Shown: one piece after another, positions 16,442 through 25,302 of the stretch
How the letters are laid out: every line of letters begins with the position of its first letter
Numbering within the stretch: position 1 is the stretch's first letter
NCBI GenBank assembly: GCA_937973685.1
Contig: CALJKJ010000017.1
Coordinates: forward strand, 1 to 64,000
DNA: 64,000 nt
From: an uncultured Flavobacteriales bacterium
Lineage (GTDB): Bacteria > Bacteroidota > Bacteroidia > Flavobacteriales_D > Crocinitomicaceae
Reading direction: 5' to 3'
Position numbers and translations under genes: made by a program
Notes under the pieces: generated by a model
Database searches by the model: none
What the model was told of the DNA's origin: nothing
What the model saw: only the letters and a program-made list of their open reading frames with translations

Positions 16442-17056
16442 ATGCCTGGAATTATTGGTAGAAAAATCGGAATGACTAGCGTCTACAGTGCCGAGGGTAA
16501 GGCAACGCCATGCACAGTGATAGAAGCTGGTCCTTGTATTGTAACGCAAGTTAAAACACAAGATCGAGATGGGTACGAGGCTATTCAATTAGGATTCGGA
16601 GAGAGAAAAGAAAAAAACACTCCGTCTGCATTGAAAGGCCATTTCAAAAAAGCGAATACATCACCAAAATCAAAATTGGTGGAATTCAAAGGTTTTGATG
16701 GACTTAATCTTGGAGATGTTGTAGATGTAGCAATCTTCGAAGAAGGTGAATACGTTGGTGTAGCAGGAACTTCAAAAGGAAAAGGTTTCCAAGGGGTTGT
16801 GAAACGTCACGGATTTGGTGGAGTAGGACAAGCGACACATGGTCAACACAATCGTTTACGTGCACCGGGTTCAATCGGAGCATGTTCTTATCCAGCACGT
16901 GTATTCAAAGGAATGCGCATGGCAGGACAAACAGGGAACAAGCGTGTTAAAATGGAAAACTTGCAAGTATTGCGCATTTTGACTGACAAAAACTTGATCG
17001 TAGTTAAAGGTTCTATCCCAGGACCAAAAGGTTCAACCGTAACAATTGAGAAATAA
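16442..17056 (+). CDS. rplC: 50S ribosomal protein L3
   Basis: This early 50S assembly protein is 204 residues long and starts MPGIIGRKIGMTSVY. It has the conserved loop reaching the peptidyl-transferase centre (GFGGVGQATHGQHNRLRAPG region, about 124-143). Its TAA stop overlaps the rplD start codon by one base (TAATG), which suggests coupled translation. It is the first gene after the hairpin-bearing gap. Confidence 0.98.
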   Translation: MPGIIGRKIGMTSVYSAEGKATPCTVIEAGPCIVTQVKTQDRDGYEAIQLGFGERKEKNTPSALKGHFKKANTSPKSKLVEFKGFDGLNLGDVVDVAIFEEGEYVGVAGTSKGKGFQGVVKRHGFGGVGQATHGQHNRLRAPGSIGACSYPARVFKGMRMAGQTGNKRVKMENLQVLRILTDKNLIVVKGSIPGPKGSTVTIEK

Positions 17057-17682
17057 TGGAAGTAAAAGTAATTGATAGCAAAGGAAAGGCTACTTCCAAA
17101 AAAGTAACCTTGTCGGATGATATTTTTGGGATTGAACCAAATGATCATGCAATCTATTTAGATGTGAAACAACACTTAGCGAATCGTCGTCAAGGTACTC
17201 ACAAGTCTAAAGAAAGAAATGAAGTTTCAGGATCTACCAGAAAATTGAAAAAACAAAAAGGTACGGGTGGTGCTCGTGCTGGTAGTGTTAAGTCTGGTAC
17301 TAGAGTTGGTGGAGGCCGTATCTTCGGACCACGTCCACGTAACTACCACTTCAAATTAAATATTAAATTGAAACGTCTTGCACGTAAATCTGCTTTCGCT
17401 TACAAAGCGAAATTGGATGCTATCGTTGTATTAGAAGATGTAGCTCTTGCAACACCAAAAACAACTGAATTCAAATCGATGTTATCGAACTTGAACTTGT
17501 CAAACGAAAAGGTGTTGATGATTGTAGGAAATGGAAATGACAATGTATATTTGTCTTCACGTAACTTACAACGTGTAAAAGTTGTTAATGCTGATTCAGT
17601 TAATACATACGATGTATTGAACGCGAAAAAAGTAGTATTGACAGAAAGTTCAATCGAAGTAATCGAAAAGATTCTAAACTAA
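17056..17682 (+). CDS. rplD: 50S ribosomal protein L4
   Basis: L4 lines the exit tunnel. The 208-residue protein has the tunnel loop with KQKGTGGARAGS and GGGRIFGPRPRNY (about 71-95). In gammaproteobacteria L4 represses its own S10 operon through a leader hairpin, which makes the hairpin before rplC worth attention. The start overlaps the rplC stop. Confidence 0.98.
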   Translation: MEVKVIDSKGKATSKKVTLSDDIFGIEPNDHAIYLDVKQHLANRRQGTHKSKERNEVSGSTRKLKKQKGTGGARAGSVKSGTRVGGGRIFGPRPRNYHFKLNIKLKRLARKSAFAYKAKLDAIVVLEDVALATPKTTEFKSMLSNLNLSNEKVLMIVGNGNDNVYLSSRNLQRVKVVNADSVNTYDVLNAKKVVLTESSIEVIEKILN

Positions 17683-17688
17683 TTGGTG

Positions 17689-17985
17689 ATGAGTACTATT
17701 ATCAAAAAACCGATCATAACTGAAAAAGCAACTGCTGGAACTGAAAAGTACAACACGTTTGCGTTTGAAGTATTGAGAACGGCTAACAAAATAGAAATTA
17801 AAAGCGCTGTCGAAAAGATGTACGGAGTCAACGTTGTTGATGTAAGAACACTCACTTATGGCGGTGGAAAATCCTCTACGAAATTTACGAATAGAGGTGT
17901 CGTTGAGCAACCAAGTAAAGTATGGAAAAAAGCCATCGTTACCGTTGCTGCAGGAGAAACGATTGATTTGTTTAATAATTATTAA
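17689..17985 (+). CDS. rplW: 50S ribosomal protein L23
   Basis: L23 lies at the tunnel exit and docks trigger factor and SRP. The protein is about 98 residues (MSTIIKKPIITEKA). I chose ATG at 17689 over the in-frame TTG and GTG at 17683 and 17686, because the family starts just before IIKKPIITEK. It lies 6 nt after rplD. Confidence 0.97.
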   Translation: MSTIIKKPIITEKATAGTEKYNTFAFEVLRTANKIEIKSAVEKMYGVNVVDVRTLTYGGGKSSTKFTNRGVVEQPSKVWKKAIVTVAAGETIDLFNNY

Positions 17986-17993
17986 AAAGAACT

Positions 17994-18821
<828 letters not shown>

Positions 18822-18824
18822 GGT

Positions 18825-19103
18825 ATGAGTCGTTCGTTGAAAAAACCACCTTTTGTACACTATAAGTTGTCAAAAAGAGTGGACGTAGCACAAGAAAGCG
18901 GTAGTAAAGCAGTAATCAAAACATGGTCACGCGCTTCTACAATTACTCCAGATTTTGTTGGATTAACTTTCGCAGTGCATAACGGGAATAAGTTTATTCC
19001 TGTATTTGTTACAGAGAACATGGTAGGTCACAAATTAGGAGAATTTTCTCCTACACGTAACTTCCGTGGGCATGGTGCTAACAAAAAGGATAAAAAAAGA
19101 TAG
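18825..19103 (+). CDS. rpsS: 30S ribosomal protein S19
   Basis: S19 is a 30S head protein of 92 residues. It starts MSRSLKKPPFVHYKL and has the conserved HKLGEFSPTRNFRGH segment near the C-terminus. It follows rplB by 3 nt, as in the standard S10 order. Confidence 0.98.
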   Translation: MSRSLKKPPFVHYKLSKRVDVAQESGSKAVIKTWSRASTITPDFVGLTFAVHNGNKFIPVFVTENMVGHKLGEFSPTRNFRGHGANKKDKKR

Positions 19104-19120
19104 TTTAAAATTCAAGTGAC

Positions 19121-19516
19121 ATGGGCGCTAGAAAGAGATTAAGAGCTGAGAGAATTAAGGAAGAAAAAACAACGACTGCTTTTGCAAAGTTGAATGATTC
19201 ACCTATTTCTCCACGTAAAATGAGATTAGTTGCAGATCTTGTACGTGGCGTAGACGTAAATAAAGCTTTAAACATATTGCAACACAATGCTAAAGACGCT
19301 TCGTTGAGCCTTTCAAAATTATTGCGTTCAGCAATAGCTAATTGGGAAGCTAAAAACGAAGGAAAAAGCATTGAAGATGAAAAATTAGTGGTGAAATCTA
19401 TTGAAGTAGGTAGTGCTGGTATGTTGAAACGTATTCAAACTGCGCCTCAAGGTAGAGCTTACCGTGTTCGTAAAAGATCTAACCACGTAACTGTCGTTAT
19501 CGACGGGGCAAAATAA
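19121..19516 (+). CDS. rplV: 50S ribosomal protein L22
   Basis: L22 lines the exit tunnel and binds 23S rRNA. The 131-residue protein has SPISPRKMRLVADLVRG early (about 28-44) and the beta-hairpin tip region RIQTAPQGRAYRVRKRSNHV, the site of macrolide-resistance changes elsewhere, near residues 106-125; no deletion is seen there. Confidence 0.97.
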   Translation: MGARKRLRAERIKEEKTTTAFAKLNDSPISPRKMRLVADLVRGVDVNKALNILQHNAKDASLSLSKLLRSAIANWEAKNEGKSIEDEKLVVKSIEVGSAGMLKRIQTAPQGRAYRVRKRSNHVTVVIDGAK

Positions 19517-19526
19517 TTGAAGGAAA

Positions 19527-20273
19527 ATGGGACAAAAAACGAATCCAATAGGTAATAGACTAGGTTTCATCCACGGATGGGAATCTAACTGGTACGGTGG
19601 GACTAAATACAAAGATAAAATCGTTGAAGACGATCAAATCAGAAAATACCTCCACGCCCGTTTATCCAGAGCAAGTATTTCAAAAATCATCATCGAGCGT
19701 ACCCTCAAGCTCGTTACTGTTACAATCAACACGGCTCGTCCGGGTGTGATTATCGGTAAAGGTGGTCAAGAAGTCGATAAATTGAAAGAAGAGTTAAAAA
19801 AATTGACGAAGAAAGAAATCCAAATCAATATCTTCGAAGTGAAACGTCCTGAATTGGATGCTCGCTTAGTAGCTGATGGAATCGCTCGTCAATTAGAAGC
19901 TCGTATTTCTTTTCGTCGCGCAATTAAGATGTCTATCGGTTCAACCATGAGAATGGGTGCCGAAGGTATCAAAGTGAAAATTTCAGGTCGTTTGAATGGG
20001 GCAGAGATGGCTCGTTCAGAAATGTACAAAGATGGACGTACTCCGTTACATACGTTCAGAGCAGATATCGATTACGCAGTAGGCGAGGCATTGACTACTT
20101 ACGGTTTGATTGGTATCAAAGTATGGATCTGTAAAGGTGAAGTTTACGGTCGCCGTGACCTTTCTCCAAATGTTGGAATGTCTGCAGCTTCGGCTAAAGG
20201 TGGAGCTCCTTCTGGTGACAGAGGAAATCGTCGTCCAAGTGGAAAAGGCGGAAATAACCGTAAAAAGAAGTAA
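19527..20273 (+). CDS. rpsC: 30S ribosomal protein S3
   Basis: S3 is a head protein at the mRNA entry channel. The 248-residue protein has the KH-domain motif VIIGKGGQEVDKLK (about 74-87). The body is followed by a glycine- and basic-rich C-terminal extension (from about 215) that is longer than in E. coli and typical of the phylum. Confidence 0.98.
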   Translation: MGQKTNPIGNRLGFIHGWESNWYGGTKYKDKIVEDDQIRKYLHARLSRASISKIIIERTLKLVTVTINTARPGVIIGKGGQEVDKLKEELKKLTKKEIQINIFEVKRPELDARLVADGIARQLEARISFRRAIKMSIGSTMRMGAEGIKVKISGRLNGAEMARSEMYKDGRTPLHTFRADIDYAVGEALTTYGLIGIKVWICKGEVYGRRDLSPNVGMSAASAKGGAPSGDRGNRRPSGKGGNNRKKK

Positions 20274-20296
20274 TTACCATTTAAAATTTTCGAAAG

Positions 20297-20725
20297 ATGT
20301 TATCTCCAAAGAGAACCAAATTTAGAAGAGTTCAAAAAGGTCGTAATCGTGGTGAAGCACAACGCGGAGCTACAGTTGCATTCGGATCTTTTGGACTGAA
20401 AACATTGGAGCCAGGATGGATCACATCACGCCAAATCGAAGCGTCTCGTATCGCAGTTACGCGTTACATGAAACGTGAAGGTAAAGTGTGGATTCGTATC
20501 TTCCCTGACAAACCAATCACATCAAAACCTGCAGAGGTACGTATGGGTAAAGGTAAAGGTGCTCCAAGTCACTGGGTCGCAGTTGTTAGACCTGGACGTA
20601 TTATGTTTGAAGCGGACGGAGTTCCCTATGAAGTTGCTAAAGAAGCACTTCGTTTAGCGGCTCAGAAACTTCCAGTAAAATGTAAGTTTGTCGTACGTAA
20701 CGATTATGTTATACCAGGTAAATAA
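20297..20725 (+). CDS. rplP: 50S ribosomal protein L16
   Basis: L16 sits near the A-site and is needed for 50S maturation. The 142-residue protein starts MLSPKRTKFRRVQKGR and has the conserved RMGKGKGAPSHWVAVV block (about 82-97). It lies 23 nt after rpsC and 8 nt before rpmC. Confidence 0.98.
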   Translation: MLSPKRTKFRRVQKGRNRGEAQRGATVAFGSFGLKTLEPGWITSRQIEASRIAVTRYMKREGKVWIRIFPDKPITSKPAEVRMGKGKGAPSHWVAVVRPGRIMFEADGVPYEVAKEALRLAAQKLPVKCKFVVRNDYVIPGK

Positions 20726-20733
20726 TAGAACTG

Positions 20734-20928
20734 ATGAAACAACAAGAAATTAGTAAACTTTCAGTTGAAGATTTGAAAACGACGTTAGCAAATACAACAG
20801 AAACATTAACAAAAATGAAATTAGGACATAAGGTAACACCTTTAGAAAATCCACTTCAAATTCGTGATGTTCGTCGTACTATCGCTCGTTTAAATACTGA
20901 ATTGAAAAAACGTGAAAGTCAGGCGTAA
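20734..20928 (+). CDS. rpmC: 50S ribosomal protein L29
   Basis: This is a 64-residue two-helix protein at the tunnel exit. The pattern L..EDL...L....E.L..MKLGHKVTPLENPLQIRDVRRTIARL is typical, with the conserved ENPLQIRDVRRTIAR segment at about 39-53. Confidence 0.96.
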   Translation: MKQQEISKLSVEDLKTTLANTTETLTKMKLGHKVTPLENPLQIRDVRRTIARLNTELKKRESQA

Positions 20929-20953
20929 GCCGGGCTGTTAAAAGAAGCTTGAA

Positions 20954-21211
20954 ATGGAAAAGCGTAATTTAAGAAAAGAACGTATCGGGGTCGTTACTAG
21001 CGATAAAATGCAAAAATCTATCGTTGTATCGGTAGAAAGAAAAGTAAAACACCCGAAGTATGGTAAGTTCGTAAAAAAAACTACTAAATTTGTAGCCCAC
21101 GATGAAAACAACGATTGCCACATTGGTGATACTGTTAAAATCATGGAGACTCGTCCCTTGTCTAAAAACAAGAATTGGAGATTAGTAGAAATTATTGAAA
21201 GAGCAAAATAA
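20954..21211 (+). CDS. rpsQ: 30S ribosomal protein S17
   Basis: S17 is an OB-fold primary 16S rRNA-binding protein. The 85-residue sequence has RKERIGVVTSDKMQKSIVV (about 6-24) and the later GDTVKIMETRPLSKNKNWRL block that defines the family. Confidence 0.97.
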   Translation: MEKRNLRKERIGVVTSDKMQKSIVVSVERKVKHPKYGKFVKKTTKFVAHDENNDCHIGDTVKIMETRPLSKNKNWRLVEIIERAK

Positions 21212-21220
21212 TTAGTTGCA

Positions 21221-21589
21221 ATGATACAACAAGAATCAAGACTTGCAGTAGCAGATAACTCCGGAGCAAAAGAGGTGTTATGTATCCGCGTATTAGGCGG
21301 TACAAAACGTCGTTATGCTTCCGTTGGAGATAAAATCGTAGTTGCTGTTAAGAGCGCAATGCCCTCTGGAGCCGTTAAGAAAGGTACGGTTGCCAAGGCG
21401 GTTGTTGTAAGAACACGTAAGGAGGTACGCCGTCCTGATGGTTCTTACATTCGTTTCGATGATAACGCTTGCGTTATCTTGAATCAGGCGGGGGAGATGA
21501 GAGGAACCCGTATTTTTGGACCAGTAGCTCGCGAGCTTCGTGAAAACAATTACATGAAAATTGTTTCACTTGCTCCCGAAGTACTTTAA
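21221..21589 (+). CDS. rplN: 50S ribosomal protein L14
   Basis: L14 is at the subunit interface and binds the silencing factor RsfS in many bacteria. The 122-residue protein starts MIQQESRLAVADNSGAKE and has GTRIFGPVARELRENNYMK near the C-terminus. It opens the spc part of the operon, 9 nt after rpsQ. Confidence 0.98.
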   Translation: MIQQESRLAVADNSGAKEVLCIRVLGGTKRRYASVGDKIVVAVKSAMPSGAVKKGTVAKAVVVRTRKEVRRPDGSYIRFDDNACVILNQAGEMRGTRIFGPVARELRENNYMKIVSLAPEVL

Positions 21590-21601
21590 ATTAGTGAAGT
21601 C

Positions 21602-21916
21602 ATGCAAAAGAAATTACACATCAAAGTAGGCGACACTGTTAAAGTTTTAAGCGGTGAGTCTAAAGGACAAGAAGGAAAAATCCTTACGATTGATAGAACC
21701 AAAGAACGCGCTACTGTTCAGGGCGTGAACTTAGTAAAGCGTCACACGAAGCCAAGTGCTTCTGAGCCGCAAGGTGGAATCATTGAGAAAGAAGGAACAA
21801 TCCACATTTCTAACTTAATGGTAGTCGTAAAAGGACAAGCTTCTCGTATTGGCCGTAAGGAAAATGCGAAAGGAATCTTAGTACGTTATTCTAAAAAATC
21901 TGGAGAGGAGATCTAA
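21602..21916 (+). CDS. rplX: 50S ribosomal protein L24
   Basis: L24 is an assembly initiator with a KOW motif: HIKVGDTVKVLSGESKGQEG, residues about 6-25. Length is 104 residues. Its stop lies 1 nt before rplE, so translation is probably coupled. Confidence 0.97.
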   Translation: MQKKLHIKVGDTVKVLSGESKGQEGKILTIDRTKERATVQGVNLVKRHTKPSASEPQGGIIEKEGTIHISNLMVVVKGQASRIGRKENAKGILVRYSKKSGEEI

Positions 21917-21917
21917 A

Positions 21918-22469
21918 ATGAGTTATTCGCCAAGACTGAAAAAACAGTATAAAGAGGAAATTATTCCGTCACTTACTGAAAAGTTCGGATATAAAACGGT
22001 TATGCGTGTTCCGAAATTGCAAAAAATTGTCATCAGCCAAGGATTGGGTGATGCAGTTGCAGATAAAAAAATTGTTGATAATGCTATCTTAGATGTTTCG
22101 CGTATCGCTGGACAACGTGCAGTCGCTACTATATCTAAAAAAGACGTTTCTAACTTCAAATTACGTAAAGGAATGCCAATTGGTACAAAAGTTACGTTAC
22201 GTGGAGATAAGATGTACGATTTTTTAGATCGATTTATTTCCGTAGCTTTGCCACGTACTCGTGATTTCCGAGGAATTAACCCAAAAGGTTTTGATGGAAG
22301 AGGTAACTTCAACTTAGGAGTTAAAGAACACATCATCTTTCCAGAGATTGATATCGATAAAGTGAGCAAAATCTTAGGGATGGATATCACATTTGTTACA
22401 TCAGCTGATAGCGACGAAGAAGGAAGAGCATTGTTAGATGCTTTTGGTTTCCCATTCGTAAAAAAATAA
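21918..22469 (+). CDS. rplE: 50S ribosomal protein L5
   Basis: L5 binds 5S rRNA in the central protuberance. The 183-residue protein keeps PRTRDFRGINPKGFDGRGN (about 111-129) and the terminal DSDEEGRALLDAFGFPF segment. The gap to rpsN is 4 nt. Confidence 0.98.
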   Translation: MSYSPRLKKQYKEEIIPSLTEKFGYKTVMRVPKLQKIVISQGLGDAVADKKIVDNAILDVSRIAGQRAVATISKKDVSNFKLRKGMPIGTKVTLRGDKMYDFLDRFISVALPRTRDFRGINPKGFDGRGNFNLGVKEHIIFPEIDIDKVSKILGMDITFVTSADSDEEGRALLDAFGFPFVKK

Positions 22470-22473
22470 GAAG

Positions 22474-22743
22474 ATGGCTAAGGAATCAATGAAAGCGCGT
22501 GAGCGCAAAAGAGAAAAAATGGTAGCTAAATACGCAGCGAAACGCGCTGAGTTGAAAGCTGCTGGAGATTGGGATGCTTTACAACAATTGCCTGCGAACT
22601 CATCAAAAGTTCGTATGCACAATCGTTGTGGGTTGACAGGTCGACCACGCGGGTATATGCGTCAATTTGGTCTTTCACGTGTAACTTTCCGTGAAATGGC
22701 ATTGGCAGGTAAAATACCGGGTGTTAAAAAAGCTAGTTGGTAA
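22474..22743 (+). CDS. rpsN: 30S ribosomal protein S14, zinc-free type
   Basis: The 89-residue form of S14 lacks the CxxC pairs of the short zinc-binding form. It has NRCGLTGRPRGYMRQFGLSR (about 51-70). The long, zinc-free form here matches the zinc-free L36 in the same operon. Confidence 0.97.
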   Translation: MAKESMKARERKREKMVAKYAAKRAELKAAGDWDALQQLPANSSKVRMHNRCGLTGRPRGYMRQFGLSRVTFREMALAGKIPGVKKASW

Positions 22744-22761
22744 TTCAATTTAAAAGAAGCA

Positions 22762-23160
22762 ATGTATACAGATCCAATTGCAGATTATCTAACTCGTATT
22801 CGTAACGCGAATGCTGCTCGTTTGAAAATGGTAGAAATTCCATCTTCTAACGTTAAGCGTGCTATGACAGCTATCCTTTTTGATCAAGGATATATCGCGA
22901 ATTACAAATTCGAAGAAGACGATAAACAAGGAGTGATAAAAATCGCCCTTAAGTACAATCAATCAACAAAAGTTCCTGCGATTACTAAAATCGAGCGTGC
23001 GTCTCGACCAGGTCTTCGTAAATACAGTGGTGCAGCTGATATGCCTCGCGTGTTGAATGGTTTAGGAATAGCTATCGTTTCTACTTCAAAAGGTGTCATC
23101 ACCGATAAAGAAGCTAGAAAAGAAAACGTAGGTGGAGAGGTTCTCTGCTACGTGTATTAA
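22762..23160 (+). CDS. rpsH: 30S ribosomal protein S8
   Basis: S8 is a primary 16S rRNA binder and, in gammaproteobacteria, the repressor of the spc operon. The 132-residue protein starts MYTDPIADYLTRIRNA and ends with the conserved GIAIVSTSKGVITDKEA and GGEVLCYVY segments. Confidence 0.98.
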   Translation: MYTDPIADYLTRIRNANAARLKMVEIPSSNVKRAMTAILFDQGYIANYKFEEDDKQGVIKIALKYNQSTKVPAITKIERASRPGLRKYSGAADMPRVLNGLGIAIVSTSKGVITDKEARKENVGGEVLCYVY

Positions 23161-23181
23161 TTTAGTAACAATTCTCAAGTA

Positions 23182-23736
23182 ATGTCAAGGATAGGTAAAT
23201 CCCCAGTAACAATCCCGAGTGGAGTTGATGTAAAAGTGGAAGGTACTTTGGTTACCGTGAAAGGTTCAAAAGGACAGTTGACGCAAGAAATAGATGCTTG
23301 TGTAACAATGTCAATTGATGGTTCAGAAATCACTTTTACCCGCGTGTCAGATGCGCCAGATCATAGAGCGAAACATGGTTTATACCGTGCGTTAATTCAA
23401 AACATGATTGTTGGTGTTTCCGAAGGGTACACAAAAGAGTTAGAAGTAATAGGTGTAGGTTACCGTGCTACAGCAACAGGACAACTGTTGGAATTAGCAT
23501 TGGGTTATTCTCACCCAATTATTATCGAACTCCCGAAAGAAATTATGGTATCTGCAGATACGCAAAAAGGTAAAGCACCTGTTGTTAAGTTAGAATCTTA
23601 CGACAAGCAACTTTTAGGCCAAGTCGCTGCCAAAATTCGTTCCCTTCGTAAACCAGAACCTTACAAAGGTAAAGGTGTCCGATTCATGGGTGAAGAGATT
23701 AGAAGAAAAGCTGGTAAATCTGCAGGTAAAAAATAA
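23182..23736 (+). CDS. rplF: 50S ribosomal protein L6
   Basis: L6 lies near the factor-binding site. The 184-residue protein starts MSRIGKSPVTIPSGV and ends in the family block KPEPYKGKGVRFMGEEIRRK (about 157-176), with a short lysine tail. Confidence 0.98.
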   Translation: MSRIGKSPVTIPSGVDVKVEGTLVTVKGSKGQLTQEIDACVTMSIDGSEITFTRVSDAPDHRAKHGLYRALIQNMIVGVSEGYTKELEVIGVGYRATATGQLLELALGYSHPIIIELPKEIMVSADTQKGKAPVVKLESYDKQLLGQVAAKIRSLRKPEPYKGKGVRFMGEEIRRKAGKSAGKK

Positions 23737-23747
23737 TTTTAAAAGTT

Positions 23748-24101
23748 ATGGCATTTAGTAAATTAAACAGAAGAGCAAAAATTAAGAGAAGAATCAGAAA
23801 GAAAATTTCTGGTACAACTCTTGTGCCTCGTTTATCTGTATATCGTTCAAACAAGCAAATTTATGCGCAATTGATCGATGATACAAAAGGTATTACATTA
23901 GTCGCTGCATCTTCTTACAAAAACAAAGCAGCTGATAAATTGAACAAAATTGATCAGGCTGCAGTAGTAGGTAAAGATATCGCTCAAAAAGCTGTGAAAG
24001 CTGGTCTTGAAACAGTTGTTTTTGATCGTAATGGTTATTTATACCACGGTCGTGTTAAATCGTTAGCTGAATCAGCTAGAGAAGGCGGACTTAAATTTTA
24101 A
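23748..24101 (+). CDS. rplR: 50S ribosomal protein L18
   Basis: L18 is a 5S rRNA-binding protein of 117 residues. It has PRLSVYRSNKQIYAQLIDD (about 27-45) and ends FDRNGYLYHGRVKSLAESAREGGLKF-like, the standard C-terminus. It is 5 nt before rpsE. Confidence 0.97.
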   Translation: MAFSKLNRRAKIKRRIRKKISGTTLVPRLSVYRSNKQIYAQLIDDTKGITLVAASSYKNKAADKLNKIDQAAVVGKDIAQKAVKAGLETVVFDRNGYLYHGRVKSLAESAREGGLKF

Positions 24102-24106
24102 TAGAG

Positions 24107-24625
24107 ATGGCAGCACAAACATTAAATAGAGTAAAAGCCTCTGATATCGAGCTTAAAGACAAATTAGTATCTGTTAACCGCGTTACGAAAGTAACAAAAG
24201 GTGGACGTACTTTTAGTTTCTCAGCGATCGTAGTAGTAGGTGATGAGCATGGAATCGTTGGACATGGTTTAGGTAAAGCAAAAGAAGTAACAGAAGCGAT
24301 TACAAAAGGAATCGACGATGCGAAAAAGAACCTTATCAAAGTTCCAATCCTACGTGGTACAGTACCACACGCTCAAAAAGGTAAATTCGGTGGAGCACAA
24401 GTGTTCTTGAAACCGGCAACAAATGGTACAGGAGTTATCGCAGGTGGTGCGATGCGTGCTGTTTTGGAGTCAGTTGGAGTTCACAATGTACTTGCTAAGT
24501 CTCAAGGTTCTTCTAACCCACACAATGTTGTTAAAGCAACAATTGATGCGCTTGCAAACATGCGTGATGCAGTTACAGTTGCACGTCAACGTGGAATTAG
24601 TTTGGACAAAGTTTTTAACGGTTAA
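24107..24625 (+). CDS. rpsE: 30S ribosomal protein S5
   Basis: S5 contributes to accuracy at the decoding site. The 172-residue protein has the double-stranded RNA-binding N-domain with RVTKVTKGGRTFSFSAIVVV (about 25-44, site of spectinomycin-resistance changes elsewhere) and GVHNVLAKSQGSSNPHNVVK (about 124-143) in the C-domain. Confidence 0.98.
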   Translation: MAAQTLNRVKASDIELKDKLVSVNRVTKVTKGGRTFSFSAIVVVGDEHGIVGHGLGKAKEVTEAITKGIDDAKKNLIKVPILRGTVPHAQKGKFGGAQVFLKPATNGTGVIAGGAMRAVLESVGVHNVLAKSQGSSNPHNVVKATIDALANMRDAVTVARQRGISLDKVFNG

Positions 24626-24636
24626 TATTAAATAGT

Positions 24637-24813
24637 ATGGCAACAATTAAGATAAAACAAGTTCGCAGCACTATTAAACGCCCTGCTCGTCAAAAAGCTA
24701 CTATTCAGGCGTTAGGTTTTAGCCGTTTGAACCAAGTTATAGAGAAAGAAGCAACACCACAAATTCTTGGAATGATCAAGAAGGTCGAGCATTTGATTGA
24801 AGTGGTATCATAA
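24637..24813 (+). CDS. rpmD: 50S ribosomal protein L30
   Basis: This gene encodes 58 residues, too short for many ORF filters, and starts MATIKIKQVRSTIKRPARQK. LGFSRLNQVIEKEATPQILG and the terminal IKKVEHLIEVV are the expected L30 pattern. It lies 11 nt after rpsE and 19 nt before the chosen rplO start, exactly where rpmD belongs in spc order. Confidence 0.95.
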   Translation: MATIKIKQVRSTIKRPARQKATIQALGFSRLNQVIEKEATPQILGMIKKVEHLIEVVS

Positions 24814-24832
24814 TCGTAAAATCGAATTTACT

Positions 24833-25279
24833 ATGAATTTAAATAATTTAAAACCTGCTAATGGCGCTGTTCTTACTGATAAAAGAATAGGCCGTGGACA
24901 TGGTTCAGGCGGCGGTGGCACAGCTACACGCGGTCATAAAGGACAGAAATCTCGTTCTGGTTATTCAAAGAAAATTGGTTTCGAAGGAGGTCAAATGCCG
25001 CTACAGCGTCGTGTTCCTAAATTCGGATTCAAGAATATCAACAGAATCGAATACAAAGCAATTAATTTAGATGCTATTCAATCGCTTGTTGAGCGTAAGA
25101 ATGTAACTGAAATTACTCCTGAAGTATTGCGTGAAAATGGACTTGTATCTCGTAACGAACTAGTGAAAATCCTAGGACGTGGTGAGTTGAAATCCAAAGT
25201 AACTATTACTGCTCACAAGTTTTCATCTACTGCAAAAGCAGGAATTGAAGCTCAAGGTGGTTCTATTTCAGAAATCTAA
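24833..25279 (+). CDS. rplO: 50S ribosomal protein L15
   Basis: L15 is a late 50S assembly protein of about 148 residues. I chose ATG at 24833 (MNLNNLKPANGAV) rather than the upstream ATG at 24797, which would add 12 residues overlapping rpmD. The glycine-rich RIGRGHGSGGGGTATRGHKG region and GFEGGQMPLQRRVPKFGF are typical. It lies 23 nt before secY. Confidence 0.97.
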   Translation: MNLNNLKPANGAVLTDKRIGRGHGSGGGGTATRGHKGQKSRSGYSKKIGFEGGQMPLQRRVPKFGFKNINRIEYKAINLDAIQSLVERKNVTEITPEVLRENGLVSRNELVKILGRGELKSKVTITAHKFSSTAKAGIEAQGGSISEI

Positions 25280-25302
25280 TTAACTTTGCCGACATTTTTT
25301 TT